From Candidatus Methanomethylophilus sp. UBA78 (GTDB lineage: Archaea; Thermoplasmatota; Thermoplasmata; Methanomassiliicoccales; Methanomethylophilaceae), in assembly GCA_002503545.1 (NCBI GenBank), contig DARY01000027.1, positions 2,405 through 66,404 on the forward strand: 64,000 nucleotides of DNA, written 5' to 3'. Below, in pieces: positions 7,936 to 16,161 of this stretch; the stretch's first letter is position 1; each line of letters starts with the position of its first letter. The position numbers and the translations under genes are program-made. A model generated the notes under the pieces. It saw nothing but the letters and a program-made list of their open reading frames with translations, had not been told where the DNA came from and did not search any database.

Positions 7936-9270
7936 ATGAAGGGCTTCGTGGTGGCCGGGACGGGCAGCGGCGTGGGGAAGACCTCGGTCACCACGGGTCT
8001 CCTCTCCCTGCTTTCTAAGAGGTATAGGGTGCAGGCGTTCAAGGCCGGCCCCGATTTCATAGACCCCATGTACCACACCGCCGCGACCGGGAGGCCCTCC
8101 CGGAACCTGGACTCCTTCATGATGACCGACGACACGATAAGGAACGTCGTCGGATACGCCTCCCGCGGCGCGGACCTGTGCGTGGTGGAGGGGGTCAGGG
8201 GCCTTTACGAGGGGTTCACCGGGGACGGGGAAGTCGGTTCCACCGCCCACATCGCCAAGATCCTGGGGTTCCCCGTGGTTCTGGTCGTGGACGCCGGGTC
8301 GCTCACGAGGAGCGCGGCCGCCATCGTCAACGGTTTCCGCTCCTTCGACCCCGAGGTCAGGATCGCCGGCGTCATACTCAACAAGGTCTCCGGCAGGCAG
8401 CACGCCGACAAGCTCGACGTCGCCATGGGGACCTACTGCAGGGGGGTGGAGGTCCTGGGGAAGATACCGAAGGACCGGAACAACACGCTGGGACAGAGGC
8501 ATCTGGGTCTCAACACCCTGCACTCCTTCGAGCAGGGGGAGATCGAGCCGCTGGAGAGGCTGGCGGACCCCGTGGACCTGGATGCCCTGATGGGGGTCGC
8601 GGAGGAGTGCACGGCCGACCTGCCGTCCTCGCCGCCCTACGTCCAGAGGAAGGCCGGGATGACGGCCGCCGTCCCGATGGACGACGCGTATTCGTTCTAC
8701 TACCGCGAGAACATCGAGTGCCTGGAGGCGTCGGGGATCGAGGTGAGGACCTTCAGGCCGGCCGACGGGGAGGGCATGCCGGACGCCGACATGGCCTACC
8801 TGGGAGGCGGGTATCCCGAGCTCTATGCGGACAGGATATCCTCCAACAGGGACTTCCTCGACGGTCTCCGCAACATGTGCCAGGAGGGGAAACCGATCCT
8901 GGGGGAGTGCGGCGGTCTGATGACCATGTGCTCCGTCATGACCGACAAATCGGGTGCGGAGTACCGCATGTCGGGGATCTTCGACGCCAAGGCGGATTTC
9001 GTCGACAGGAGGCATGGGCCCACCTACGTCCTGGCGGAGGCCAATCCGAAGAACCCGCTGTTCTCGGGGCCGATGAGGGGCCACGAGTACCATTACTCCG
9101 AGGTGCTGGCACGTGCCGATGCGGAGTTCTGCTTCGACGTGAGGAGGGGCCTGGGGATAAGGGACGGCAGGGACGGCCTGTTCAGCGGGAATGCCGTCGG
9201 CACGTACATGCACCAGCATGCCCTGTCCTGTCAGGACTGGGCCCGCGGTTTCGTCGAGTCCGTCCGCTGA
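7936..9270 (+). CDS. cfbB: Ni-sirohydrochlorin a,c-diamide synthase CfbB
   Basis: 444 residues of the CbiA/CobB family. An N-terminal dethiobiotin-synthase-like P-loop domain (GTGSGVGKTS, residues 8-17) is followed by a C-terminal class I glutamine amidotransferase domain with the GECGGL nucleophile elbow and a late GHEYHYSE histidine motif. It amidates the a and c acetates of Ni-sirohydrochlorin using glutamine and ATP. The window also encodes a second family member at 40521 in the cobalamin operon, so the two amidases are separated by pathway. It is the last gene of the operon; its 3' end overlaps the convergent precorrin-2 dehydrogenase by 40 bp. Confidence 0.93.
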   Translation: MKGFVVAGTGSGVGKTSVTTGLLSLLSKRYRVQAFKAGPDFIDPMYHTAATGRPSRNLDSFMMTDDTIRNVVGYASRGADLCVVEGVRGLYEGFTGDGEVGSTAHIAKILGFPVVLVVDAGSLTRSAAAIVNGFRSFDPEVRIAGVILNKVSGRQHADKLDVAMGTYCRGVEVLGKIPKDRNNTLGQRHLGLNTLHSFEQGEIEPLERLADPVDLDALMGVAEECTADLPSSPPYVQRKAGMTAAVPMDDAYSFYYRENIECLEASGIEVRTFRPADGEGMPDADMAYLGGGYPELYADRISSNRDFLDGLRNMCQEGKPILGECGGLMTMCSVMTDKSGAEYRMSGIFDAKADFVDRRHGPTYVLAEANPKNPLFSGPMRGHEYHYSEVLARADAEFCFDVRRGLGIRDGRDGLFSGNAVGTYMHQHALSCQDWARGFVESVR

Positions 9271-9902
9271 GCGTACTTCCCCTCGATGGTGCGGGCCTTA
9301 TCCAGGGCGCCCTTGCGGTCGCCCTCCTTCAGCTTCCGCCATACGGCGTGGTCGTCGAGGACCTCCGCCAGGAACGCGGCCCGGTCGGTCTGCAGGGAGA
9401 TCCTGTCCTTCAGGTCCTTCCTGAGGTCCGTCAGCAGGGAGAGCATCATGTCGTACTCCCTCCCCAGGAACCCGTCGATCATCTTGGCCACGTACGGGGG
9501 GAAGGCGGGCACGGAGCCCTCGGACGATACGGCCACGGTGTAGCCTTCCTTCCTCACCGACGAGGGCAGCAGCACGTCCCCTCCCCCGTGGGCGGAGTTC
9601 ACGAGGATGCCCCTGGACTCGGCCGAGTCCCTTATGGCCGCGTTGAGCTCGGCGCTGTCGGTCGCCGCGACGGCCATGAACGCCTCCTCGAGATAGGCGG
9701 GGACGTCGGAGGGCTTGAAGCGCTCGCTGATTATCTCGTCGCAGACCTCGTCCATTCCCTGCACGGTCCTCTCCGCGACCACGGTGATGCGGAAGCCCTC
9801 GAACTGCTTGCATTTGCGGTAGGCCACCATGCCTCCTCCGAACACCACTATCTTTCTCTTCTTCGTAGGTTCCAGGAAAACGGGCACCATCCTCGGGGAC
9901 AT
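9231..9902 (-). CDS. Precorrin-2 dehydrogenase / sirohydrochlorin ferrochelatase (CysG N-terminal / Met8p type)
   Basis: 223 residues. The N-terminal VVFGGGMVAYRKCKQF is the NAD-binding glycine-rich loop of the SirC/Met8p/CysG-B family, followed by AVAATDSAELNAAI and ILVNSAHGGGDVLLPS, which correspond to the NAD and active-site region (typically VNvvD; here the Asp is replaced). It oxidises precorrin-2 to sirohydrochlorin, the shared substrate of CfbA and of cobalt or iron chelation; the chelatase activity is uncertain. It converges on cfbB and overlaps its last 40 bp, and together they cover the entry to F430. The start ATG at 9902 has an alternative 12 bases inside. Confidence 0.88.
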   Translation of the reverse strand: MSPRMVPVFLEPTKKRKIVVFGGGMVAYRKCKQFEGFRITVVAERTVQGMDEVCDEIISERFKPSDVPAYLEEAFMAVAATDSAELNAAIRDSAESRGILVNSAHGGGDVLLPSSVRKEGYTVAVSSEGSVPAFPPYVAKMIDGFLGREYDMMLSLLTDLRKDLKDRISLQTDRAAFLAEVLDDHAVWRKLKEGDRKGALDKARTIEGKYAQRTDSTKPRAQS

Positions 9903-10207
9903 GAACGGTGATTGCGTTCGTCGATGATAAATCTTTGACGGAAGGCTCCTTTGAGTAACACGAATATATATCTTCTTATGCGTAAGTTTAAGTACCGCCG
10001 CGGATATCCGTCATGCGGGACGAAAGGCCGGCAGGCACCGCGCGGAGGTCTTTCCCTTCCCGGGGTTTCGCCTTACTTCCTTCCCCGGGAGGGCCCGGCC
10101 GCGGTGCGGGATCCGCTTCCTTCCATGGGCGTGCGGACAGGCGCCGTCCAGCGTTTCCGGGACATGTTTGGGGTAGGCTTTTTTATTGCATACCGGAATG
10201 CTTCATC
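9903..10207. other. Gene-free intergenic region
   Basis: About 305 bp between divergent genes. An AT-rich block near 9961-9981 (aatatatatcttcttatg) could serve as a promoter for either side, and a TTTTTTATTGCAT stretch near 10180 lies about 25 bases before the HD-protein start. The middle part is GC-rich and shows no convincing coding frame or RNA structure. Confidence 0.4.
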
Positions 10208-10852
10208 ATGGATCCCGGGTCTGAGAAGGCGGCCATGGAGTTCATAGAGAGCTTCTACAAGGGGGAGAGCACCGGCCACGATTACTGGCACAGCATCCGC
10301 GTCTACAACACCGCGATGACGATATGCGACACGGAGCCGGAGGCCGACCGCGCCATCGTCGGGATGGCCGCGCTCCTGCACGACCTCGACGACAGGAAAC
10401 TGGGCGGGGACGAGGACGGCATCCCCGTCGCCAGGGGGTTCTTGCAGACCCACGGGGCGACGCAGACCGAGATGAAGGCGATCGACAGGATAATCCACCA
10501 GATCTCCTTCAAAGGGGACGATTCGGTGGTACCCGGCTGTCTGGAGGGGAGGATCGTCCAGGACGCGGACCGTCTGGACGCGATAGGGGCCATCGGCATA
10601 GCGAGGGCGTTCGCCTACGGGGGAGCGCACAAGAGGCCGGTGTGGGACCCCAACAGTGTTCCCAAGGAGAGGATGTCGGCCGAGGAGTACTACCTGAACA
10701 GGTCCGACAGCATATCCCACTTCTACGAGAAGCTGCTCAAACTCTATGGCATGATGAACACGGCCGAGGGGAAGAGGCTGGCACAGAGGAGGCACGAGTA
10801 CATTGTGGCCTACCTCGACGAGTTCATGGCCGAATGGAAGGGGCTCAGGTAA
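10208..10852 (+). CDS. HD-superfamily metal-dependent phosphohydrolase (YedJ-like)
   Basis: 214 residues. The metal-binding HD signature is complete: an upstream His in GHDYWHSIRVY, the HD doublet in AALLHDLDD, and a downstream Asp in IVQDADRLDAIGAIG. The latter also resembles the YedJ/YedI-type HD proteins with the DADRLDAIGA motif. It probably hydrolyses a phosphate ester or nucleotide; the substrate is unknown. The reading frame continues upstream without a stop, but those residues are low in complexity and the ATG at 10208 gives the family's usual N-terminus. Confidence 0.85.
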   Translation: MDPGSEKAAMEFIESFYKGESTGHDYWHSIRVYNTAMTICDTEPEADRAIVGMAALLHDLDDRKLGGDEDGIPVARGFLQTHGATQTEMKAIDRIIHQISFKGDDSVVPGCLEGRIVQDADRLDAIGAIGIARAFAYGGAHKRPVWDPNSVPKERMSAEEYYLNRSDSISHFYEKLLKLYGMMNTAEGKRLAQRRHEYIVAYLDEFMAEWKGLR

Positions 10853-10903
10853 GGGTCTTCTGGCCCCGCCGCACCGGGCCAGACAAGGCTCTGTCCGAAA
10901 CGC

Positions 10904-10909
10904 TTATAT
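10904..10909 (+). promoter_or_regulatory. TATA box of tRNA-Glu
   Basis: TTATAT lies 26-31 bases upstream of the first base of tRNA-Glu, the standard archaeal spacing, with a purine-rich cgaaac just before it in the BRE position. Confidence 0.6.
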
Positions 10910-10934
10910 GTAAAATCATAATTGGGTTGGATAA

Positions 10935-11007
10935 GCTCCTGTAGTGTAGCGGCCAATCATGAAGCCCTCTCGAGGCTTCGACACGGGTCCAAATCCCGTC
11001 GGGAGCA
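10935..11007 (+). tRNA. tRNA-Glu (anticodon CTC)
   Basis: The cloverleaf folds by eye. Acceptor stem GCTCCTG pairs with CGGGAGC (one T-G wobble), the anticodon stem AAGCC/GGCTT encloses loop CTCTCGA with anticodon CTC, and the T arm ACGGG-TCCAAAT-CCCGT is intact. The discriminator is A and CCA is not encoded. Glu-tRNA is also the substrate of glutamyl-tRNA reductase at the far end of this window. Confidence 0.93.
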
Positions 11008-11623
11008 CTTATCATTCTCTCATATCCAGATTATTCATTGGGTACAACTGCCTTCATCTCTAACAACCATGGTCTCACCTCGAGGTCAGGGGCCGCCACC
11101 GCCTCGCCGACCATGTTCGCCGCACGTTCAAGGTCGTCGAAGATGTCATCCGCGTTCGGAGGTGTTCGGTCCGAGGCCGTGTTTTCAGATCCGAGGATCG
11201 AATGGGAACGGATGCCGAATCTTCTGTATCGATGGTTTTAAGTCCGATTGCAGATGCAGTGTTGCGGGTCGCTCCTTCAGCGATTCAGTGGGGGGATTGT
11301 GGTCCCTCGACCACTCACCCCTGCACCTTTTCGCGATCCCCCGTCAGTCCGGGAATATCGTCAGTCCGCATCCTATGGCAATCGTCGAACATTACTTACG
11401 ACGATTAGAACCAATCAGTCACGTGGAAAGGAAGCGGTCCGTCTCCTGGGAAGGGAACGTTCCGCCCGAAGGCGGCGGCCTTCCGTCTTTACATTCCGGG
11501 AAGATATCTGGCTATTTTGCGGATTAACGGTAAACAATCATTAATTTCCCTTGTATGCATTCTATAAAATCTCAACCGTAAGGGTCATCAATTAAATACG
11601 AAGTATAATTTGAGCGCTCCGTT
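11008..11623. other. Gene-free region after tRNA-Glu
   Basis: About 616 bp without a coding frame I can support. Open frames here have no recognisable motifs and one runs out of the tRNA. Base composition is mixed and lower in GC than the neighbours. The last 100 bp are AT-rich (attctataaaat near 11559) and probably contain the promoter of the membrane-protein gene at 11624. It may be decayed sequence or hold an unrecognised RNA. Confidence 0.4.
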
Positions 11624-12472
11624 ATGACCATGAGGAGCCGTTCTAAGAAGTCCAATGAACACTCTTCCTACAGGTCCGGGTCCCGGAGAAAGGGCAGGTC
11701 CCTCGAACAGCGCATAGAGGACATGCCCGTCAAGAAGGCCTCCACACTGTCGAACGTCCTCTTCGCCGCCGACATCTTCTTCGTGATCCTCATCGTCCTC
11801 TTCTTCACGGGGAACCTCGGGGAGTACAGGGCGACGCTCTTCCTGCTGCCGATACTCGCCTACGTCGTATTGGAGAGCCCTGGCTTCAGGCTGCGCACCC
11901 TCAAGAAGACCACCTGGGTGCTGCTGGCGGACGTCGTATCCGTCGCCGCCATAGTGATCTTGTGCATCGAGATAGACAGGATCCTGATGGACGCCGGTGC
12001 GGCGGAGATCCTCCTCTCCGTGCTGTACCTTGCGGTCATGGTCGTCATGTCGGAGTTCCTGTGCAGGAACAAATGGGCCTACTACCTGATGATGCCCGTG
12101 ACCTTCGTCGCGTTCATCGCCATCGCCCTCCGCCACATGCCCGGATACGAGATCCTGGCCTCCACGATCGGTGCGGTAGCGGCCATATCGGTCACCCTCT
12201 CCTACAGGAACCACCGCTACTACTTCGGCTTCGGCAGGGACGACCGCATCCTGGCCCTGGTCTCCGAGAGCAAATGGGGCGAGGAGGAGGCCATGAGGCA
12301 GACGTTCTCCGAAGAGGAGATGCGTCAGATGGTCTTCGTCAGGGAGAGGAAGCCGTGGAGGGAGAGGATCCCCAAGAAGGGGGAGACCCCGGAGAAGGAG
12401 AACGCCCCGAGGAAAGAGACGGTCCCGGACAAGGATCCCGAGGACGGCCGTGCCGGCGGGGACAGGGACTGA
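11624..12472 (+). CDS. Multi-pass membrane protein of unknown function
   Basis: 282 residues. A basic, serine-rich N-terminus of about 35 residues is followed by roughly six hydrophobic segments (about residues 45-195), then a charged cytoplasmic tail rich in Lys, Glu and Pro (KKGETPEKENAPRKE). No catalytic motif is visible and I do not recognise the family. It converges on the Sel1-repeat gene, whose stop begins two bases after its own. A second ATG six bases downstream is an alternative start. Confidence 0.6.
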   Translation: MTMRSRSKKSNEHSSYRSGSRRKGRSLEQRIEDMPVKKASTLSNVLFAADIFFVILIVLFFTGNLGEYRATLFLLPILAYVVLESPGFRLRTLKKTTWVLLADVVSVAAIVILCIEIDRILMDAGAAEILLSVLYLAVMVVMSEFLCRNKWAYYLMMPVTFVAFIAIALRHMPGYEILASTIGAVAAISVTLSYRNHRYYFGFGRDDRILALVSESKWGEEEAMRQTFSEEEMRQMVFVRERKPWRERIPKKGETPEKENAPRKETVPDKDPEDGRAGGDRD

Positions 12473-12473
12473 A

Positions 12474-13283
12474 TCAGATCTCCCCGGCCGCCCTCATCCT
12501 CTGAACGCGGTCCAGGGCCTCCCTCGCCCCGGGATAGCCCTGGGCGGCCGAGCGGCGCAGCAGTTCTATGGCCATGGTGGTGTTCGGTTCCGCGGTCTGC
12601 TTCCTCACGTGCATCATGGCCAGACGGTACTGTGCCCGGGCGTCCCCCTTGCTGGCGGCCGCGCGGAACCACCTCTCGGCCTTGCGCAGGTCCTTCCCGA
12701 CGCCCTTGCCGTCGTGGTACATGGCCCCCACCGTCGTCTGCGCCTCGGGGAGCTTCCTCTTGGCCGCCTCGTAGTACCAGCGGAAGGCCTTGTAGTAGTC
12801 GGGGAGGGTGCCCTCCCCGCGCTCGTACATGCGTCCGAGCTCGTATTTGGCCTCGGCCGAGGCGTGCCCCGCCACCTCGAGGAGCATGTTGAAGGCCCTG
12901 TCCTCGTCGCGGGCGACGCCCTGTCCCCGGCGGTACATCATGGCGACGGCCGCCTTCGCCTCGTGGCTGCCCTGCTCCGCCGACCTGGAGAGCCAGAGGA
13001 AGGCCTTCTCGTCGGACCTCCCGACGCCGAAGCCCTCGAGGTACCTCCTGCCGAGCTCGTACTGCGCCTCCCCGAGGCCGCCCTCGGCGGCGATCTCGAT
13101 CCATTCGGTGCACTGCTGGGGGGAGAGCAGGTTGTACTCCCCGCCGATTCCGGCGACGGCGTAGGCCGCCTCGGGACCGCCCGTCCGGTGGATCTCGCCG
13201 AGGCATGCCTCGGCGGTCTCCACGTCCCCCGCCTCTATGGCCGCGAACGCCCTCTCGATAAGTTCCTCGTCCATTTCGTTCAC
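12474..13283 (-). CDS. Sel1-repeat (SLR/TPR-like) protein 1
   Basis: 269 residues, mostly built of about six Sel1 repeats of 36 residues with the usual pattern AxxxLGxxYxxGxGVxxDxxKAxxWxxxAAxxG (for example LGRRYLEGFGVGRSDEKAF and MYHDGKGVGKDLRKAERWF). Such alpha-helical solenoids mediate protein-protein contacts. There is no signal peptide or catalytic domain. It is the last of four consecutive Sel1 genes on the minus strand. Confidence 0.85.
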   Translation of the reverse strand: MNEMDEELIERAFAAIEAGDVETAEACLGEIHRTGGPEAAYAVAGIGGEYNLLSPQQCTEWIEIAAEGGLGEAQYELGRRYLEGFGVGRSDEKAFLWLSRSAEQGSHEAKAAVAMMYRRGQGVARDEDRAFNMLLEVAGHASAEAKYELGRMYERGEGTLPDYYKAFRWYYEAAKRKLPEAQTTVGAMYHDGKGVGKDLRKAERWFRAAASKGDARAQYRLAMMHVRKQTAEPNTTMAIELLRRSAAQGYPGAREALDRVQRMRAAGEI

Positions 13284-13341
13284 CGAGGCGTCACGGTACC
13301 GGTAACGCCGTATGCGACGATAAAGCAGACGGTGCCCCGTC

Positions 13342-14049
13342 TCACTCCTTCCCCGCCTCTTTCTCCTCTATGAGCTTTATGTGGTCCTTCGCCCTCACGA
13401 ATCCGAGTTCGAAGGCCCTCTGGAAGTACTCCTTGGCCTTGCCGAGGTCCCTCTCCGTCCCGTCCCCGTAGAGGTACAGGACAGCGGTGTCGTAGACCGC
13501 CTTGGCGTAGCCGCCCTCGGCGGCGGTCCGGCAGAGGAGGAACGCCTTGGCCGGGTCCTTCTCCACGCCCCTGCCCTCGTGGTACAGGTGGCCCAGGCTG
13601 TAGGCGGCTTCCGGCATGCCCATCGATGCGGCCTTGAGGTACAGGAGGGAGGCGTATCCGAAGTTCACCTCGCACCCGAGTCCGCTCTCGTAGAAGGTCC
13701 CGAGGTTGTAGATGGCGCTGCGGTTGTTCTGCGCCGCCGCCTTCTCGGTCCACTCGAAGGCCCTGGCGGGGGAGCGCTGCGTGTTCCTGCCGGTGGCGTA
13801 CATGAGTCCCAACTCGTTCTGCGCGTCGGCGTTCCCGCCGACGGCGCCCTTGCGGAACCACATGAGAGCCTTCTTCAGATCCTGTGCGGCGCCGATACCG
13901 TAGTAGAGCATGTTACCCACGCGGAACTGCGCCTCCGCGTTGCCGTTCTCGGCGCTTTTCAGGAAATGCCCGAAAGCGCCCTCGAAATCCTTCTCCTCGA
14001 ACGCCTTCCTCCCTGCTTCGAATTCGGCGTCCGTCCTGTCTTCTGGCAT
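13342..14049 (-). CDS. Sel1-repeat protein 2
   Basis: 235 residues of tandem Sel1 repeats (ENGNAEAQFRVGNMLYYGIGA, LGHLYHEGRGVEKDPAKAFLL and similar). The N-terminal 25 residues are acidic and hold a TPR-like helix pair. It is soluble, with no targeting signal. Together with its neighbours it forms a small paralogous family; a scaffold role is inferred from the fold only. Confidence 0.85.
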   Translation of the reverse strand: MPEDRTDAEFEAGRKAFEEKDFEGAFGHFLKSAENGNAEAQFRVGNMLYYGIGAAQDLKKALMWFRKGAVGGNADAQNELGLMYATGRNTQRSPARAFEWTEKAAAQNNRSAIYNLGTFYESGLGCEVNFGYASLLYLKAASMGMPEAAYSLGHLYHEGRGVEKDPAKAFLLCRTAAEGGYAKAVYDTAVLYLYGDGTERDLGKAKEYFQRAFELGFVRAKDHIKLIEEKEAGKE

Positions 14050-14091
14050 GGGTGGTACGTATGGGGACGGTCGTATTTTACAGATGGTACC

Positions 14092-14475
14092 TCAGGTCCT
14101 CGCCGGCCGCCTCCTGGCGGCCTCGCTGATGCACTCCCAGGCCCTCTCGGAGGAGCGTTCGACGCCGATCCCCTCTTGGTACATCCTGCCGAGGATCAGG
14201 AGGGACTCCGGGTCTCCCAGTCCGGCCGCCCGGCGGTAGATGCGGGCGGCCCTCTCGGCGTCGGAGGGGGCGAAGTCGCCTTCGAAGAACATGCGGCCCA
14301 GTTCGCGGAGGGTCTCCACGTCGTCGCTGAGCTCGGCGCCGTAGTACAGGGCCAGGGCCATGCGCTCGCTCCTCTCGACGCCCTGCCCCACGTAGTAGAG
14401 GCGTCCCAGGCGGAGGCAGGAGGGGCCGTCCCCTTTGACGGCCCCGGATGTCAGGGTCTCTATAACGTTGACCAT
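14092..14475 (-). CDS. Sel1-repeat protein 3 (short)
   Basis: 127 residues with three Sel1 units (LGRLYYVGQGVERSERMAL, LGRMFFEGDFAPSDAERA, LGRMYQEGIGVERSSERAW). It is much shorter than its neighbours but internally regular, so it is probably a short family member rather than a fragment. It ends with a basic run, RRRPART. Confidence 0.8.
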   Translation of the reverse strand: MVNVIETLTSGAVKGDGPSCLRLGRLYYVGQGVERSERMALALYYGAELSDDVETLRELGRMFFEGDFAPSDAERAARIYRRAAGLGDPESLLILGRMYQEGIGVERSSERAWECISEAARRRPART

Positions 14476-14802
14476 GTTAGATTGTATGGTGTATTAAATA
14501 TATATCCGATAGGATGTTATTAACACATATTGGAAAGGATATGTCAGATGTTCTGGGGCATCGCCATCGCTCGCAAACAACTGGATGAAGTATGTCTGGC
14601 TCATGCATCGTTTCACGGGATCCGGATCGCCCGGATCATCCTTCGTGACAGCGGTATCCGCTTTCCGGCCGCGAGTACAGAGAGATCTTTTCTAAGGTGA
14701 CAGACCCAGACTCCGCATCGGACGGACAATGCTCTGCAGAACGGTCCTGCAGCGGTCCGTATCCCCGCAGTCTGGATCATTGAATCCGGGTCGGCTGGCG
14801 CC
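14476..14802. other. Gene-free region between Sel1 genes
   Basis: About 327 bp. The first 45 bp upstream of Sel1 gene 3 are AT-rich (ataaatatatatccgat on the plus strand, around 14494-14510) and likely hold its promoter. The rest shows no supportable gene or RNA. Confidence 0.4.
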
Positions 14803-15474
14803 TCACCGTCCGCCGATCTCCGCCATCGCCTCGGCGGCCTCCGGGACCCCGGCCTTGGCCGCCTTCCCGAGCCATTTCCTCGCCTCGCGGTCGTCCTTCT
14901 GCACCCCGAGCCTGTCTATGTACATGGTCCCCAGGAGGTATTGGGAAAAGGGGTCGCCCCTGTCCGCCGCCTTCCTGAGGACGGCGGCCGCCCGGACGTA
15001 CCTCTCGGATTCGTAGTAGAAGAGACCCAGACGGGAGAGGACGGCCGCATCGTCCGACCTCTCGGATGCGGAGAGGAGCTCCTCGGCTTTACCGTCGTCC
15101 TTCTCCGTCCCCCTGCCTTCGGCGGTGAACATGGCGGCGTAGAGGGCGCCCATGGCGGAACCGTGCTCCGCGGCCCGGGTGAAGAGGTCGAAGGCGGTCT
15201 CGTCGTCCTTCTCGACGCCGAGTCCCTCCGAGTAGTTGTAGCCGAGGTTGAACTCGGCGTCGCCGAAGCCCTGGGAGGCGGCGGCCGAGAACCAGTTGTT
15301 CGCCTCCTCGAGGTCCTTCTCCACGCCCTCGCCGGAGGCGTAGACGGTGCCGACGAAGGACTGGACCTCGGGGTCGCCCTCCTCGGCGTATTGCAGGAGG
15401 ACGGGGATGCTGTGCTCGTAGTCCCCCTTCTCGAACAGTTCGAAGGCTTGCTCCAGTTCAGGGTCGGCTGTCAT
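14803..15474 (-). CDS. Sel1-repeat protein 4
   Basis: 223 residues. The N-terminal MTADPELEQAFELFEKGDYEH is TPR-like, and about five Sel1 repeats follow (VGTVYASGEGVEKDLEEANNWF, LGYNYSEGLGVEKDDETAFDLF and similar). It is the most upstream of the four minus-strand Sel1 genes and lies next to the AT-rich island, separated by about 70 bp from its terminal hairpin. Confidence 0.85.
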   Translation of the reverse strand: MTADPELEQAFELFEKGDYEHSIPVLLQYAEEGDPEVQSFVGTVYASGEGVEKDLEEANNWFSAAASQGFGDAEFNLGYNYSEGLGVEKDDETAFDLFTRAAEHGSAMGALYAAMFTAEGRGTEKDDGKAEELLSASERSDDAAVLSRLGLFYYESERYVRAAAVLRKAADRGDPFSQYLLGTMYIDRLGVQKDDREARKWLGKAAKAGVPEAAEAMAEIGGR

Positions 15475-15543
15475 GGGGGAGGGAAGGGAGTTGAGGTATT
15501 AATGCTGTCGAATTCTTGTTTGAACAGTTTAAAATATAATTAA

Positions 15544-15575
15544 TGGTTGAAGGTATTTGATATACCATTCAACCA
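15544..15575 (-). terminator. Hairpin at the 3' end of the island operon
   Basis: TGGTTGAA-GGTAT-(ttgat)-ATACC-a-TTCAACCA folds to a 13-bp stem with one bulged A, 16 bases beyond the stop of the last island gene. On the minus strand it is followed by a T-rich run (ttaattatatttt). It most probably ends the island transcript. Confidence 0.6.
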
Positions 15576-15591
15576 CTTAAGAGAGTTTAAT

Positions 15592-16161
15592 TTAGTTTTT
15601 CAAGTCAATTTTTAAATCATTGAGTTCTTTGAACTCATTTAGGGTTTCTCTCATGAACGAGATCATTTCCTGAGGTGAGGATATATTCATGACTTTTTCG
15701 TGGATTAACTCTAATCCTCCGAGAACATATTCGTCGATGATTTCGCTATTATCCCCGTATTTTGATTTAGCTATCAAATTTTCGTTTGATACGTCATTTG
15801 TTGGATAATCAAATCTGAGGGCATTATCTATTTTCTCAGAAAATGGAGTATCTGTTGGATTTCCATATAGTAAAATTATTTTTCTAAGTCTGTCATAACC
15901 ATATATTCCGCCTTTATCTGCATAAGCCCATCTGAATCCAGAGGGGTCTGAGTTGTTTGGATTGTCTATAGTTGGATCGTAAGTATGCTTTCTGCCTTTC
16001 ATGAGGCCATAGAGTGCGCAGAACGCATAACCCTCATAAATTTCATTGAATATTTTTTGGTAAGATGCAGCACCTCCCGTAAGGTCTTTCATACAATCTG
16101 CATACTTTCCTCTAAAATTCCATACCTGTGTCGTCTCATTTTTGTTTTTAGAGAAAGCCAT
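15592..16161 (-). CDS. Unrecognised 189-residue island protein
   Basis: 189 residues, soluble, with no family I recognise. A helical segment YEGYAFCALYGLMKGRKHTYD and a C-terminal acidic helix (MRETLNEFKELNDLKIDL) stand out; no nuclease or Walker motif is visible. Its start shares one base with the stop of the coiled-coil ATPase gene, so the two are translationally coupled, and the inferred role is a small partner subunit of that ATPase. DndE is much shorter and does not match. AT-rich codon use agrees with the rest of the island. Confidence 0.6.
   Translation of the reverse strand: MAFSKNKNETTQVWNFRGKYADCMKDLTGGAASYQKIFNEIYEGYAFCALYGLMKGRKHTYDPTIDNPNNSDPSGFRWAYADKGGIYGYDRLRKIILLYGNPTDTPFSEKIDNALRFDYPTNDVSNENLIAKSKYGDNSEIIDEYVLGGLELIHEKVMNISSPQEMISFMRETLNEFKELNDLKIDLKN

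Noticed and set aside
8178..9911. A 577-codon plus-strand frame across cfbB and the dehydrogenase gene
   Set aside because: It is an out-of-frame reading of cfbB, rich in Arg, Gly and Pro, with no domain.
10922..11527. A 201-codon frame starting inside tRNA-Glu
   Set aside because: It runs through the tRNA, lacks motifs and shows no coding bias.
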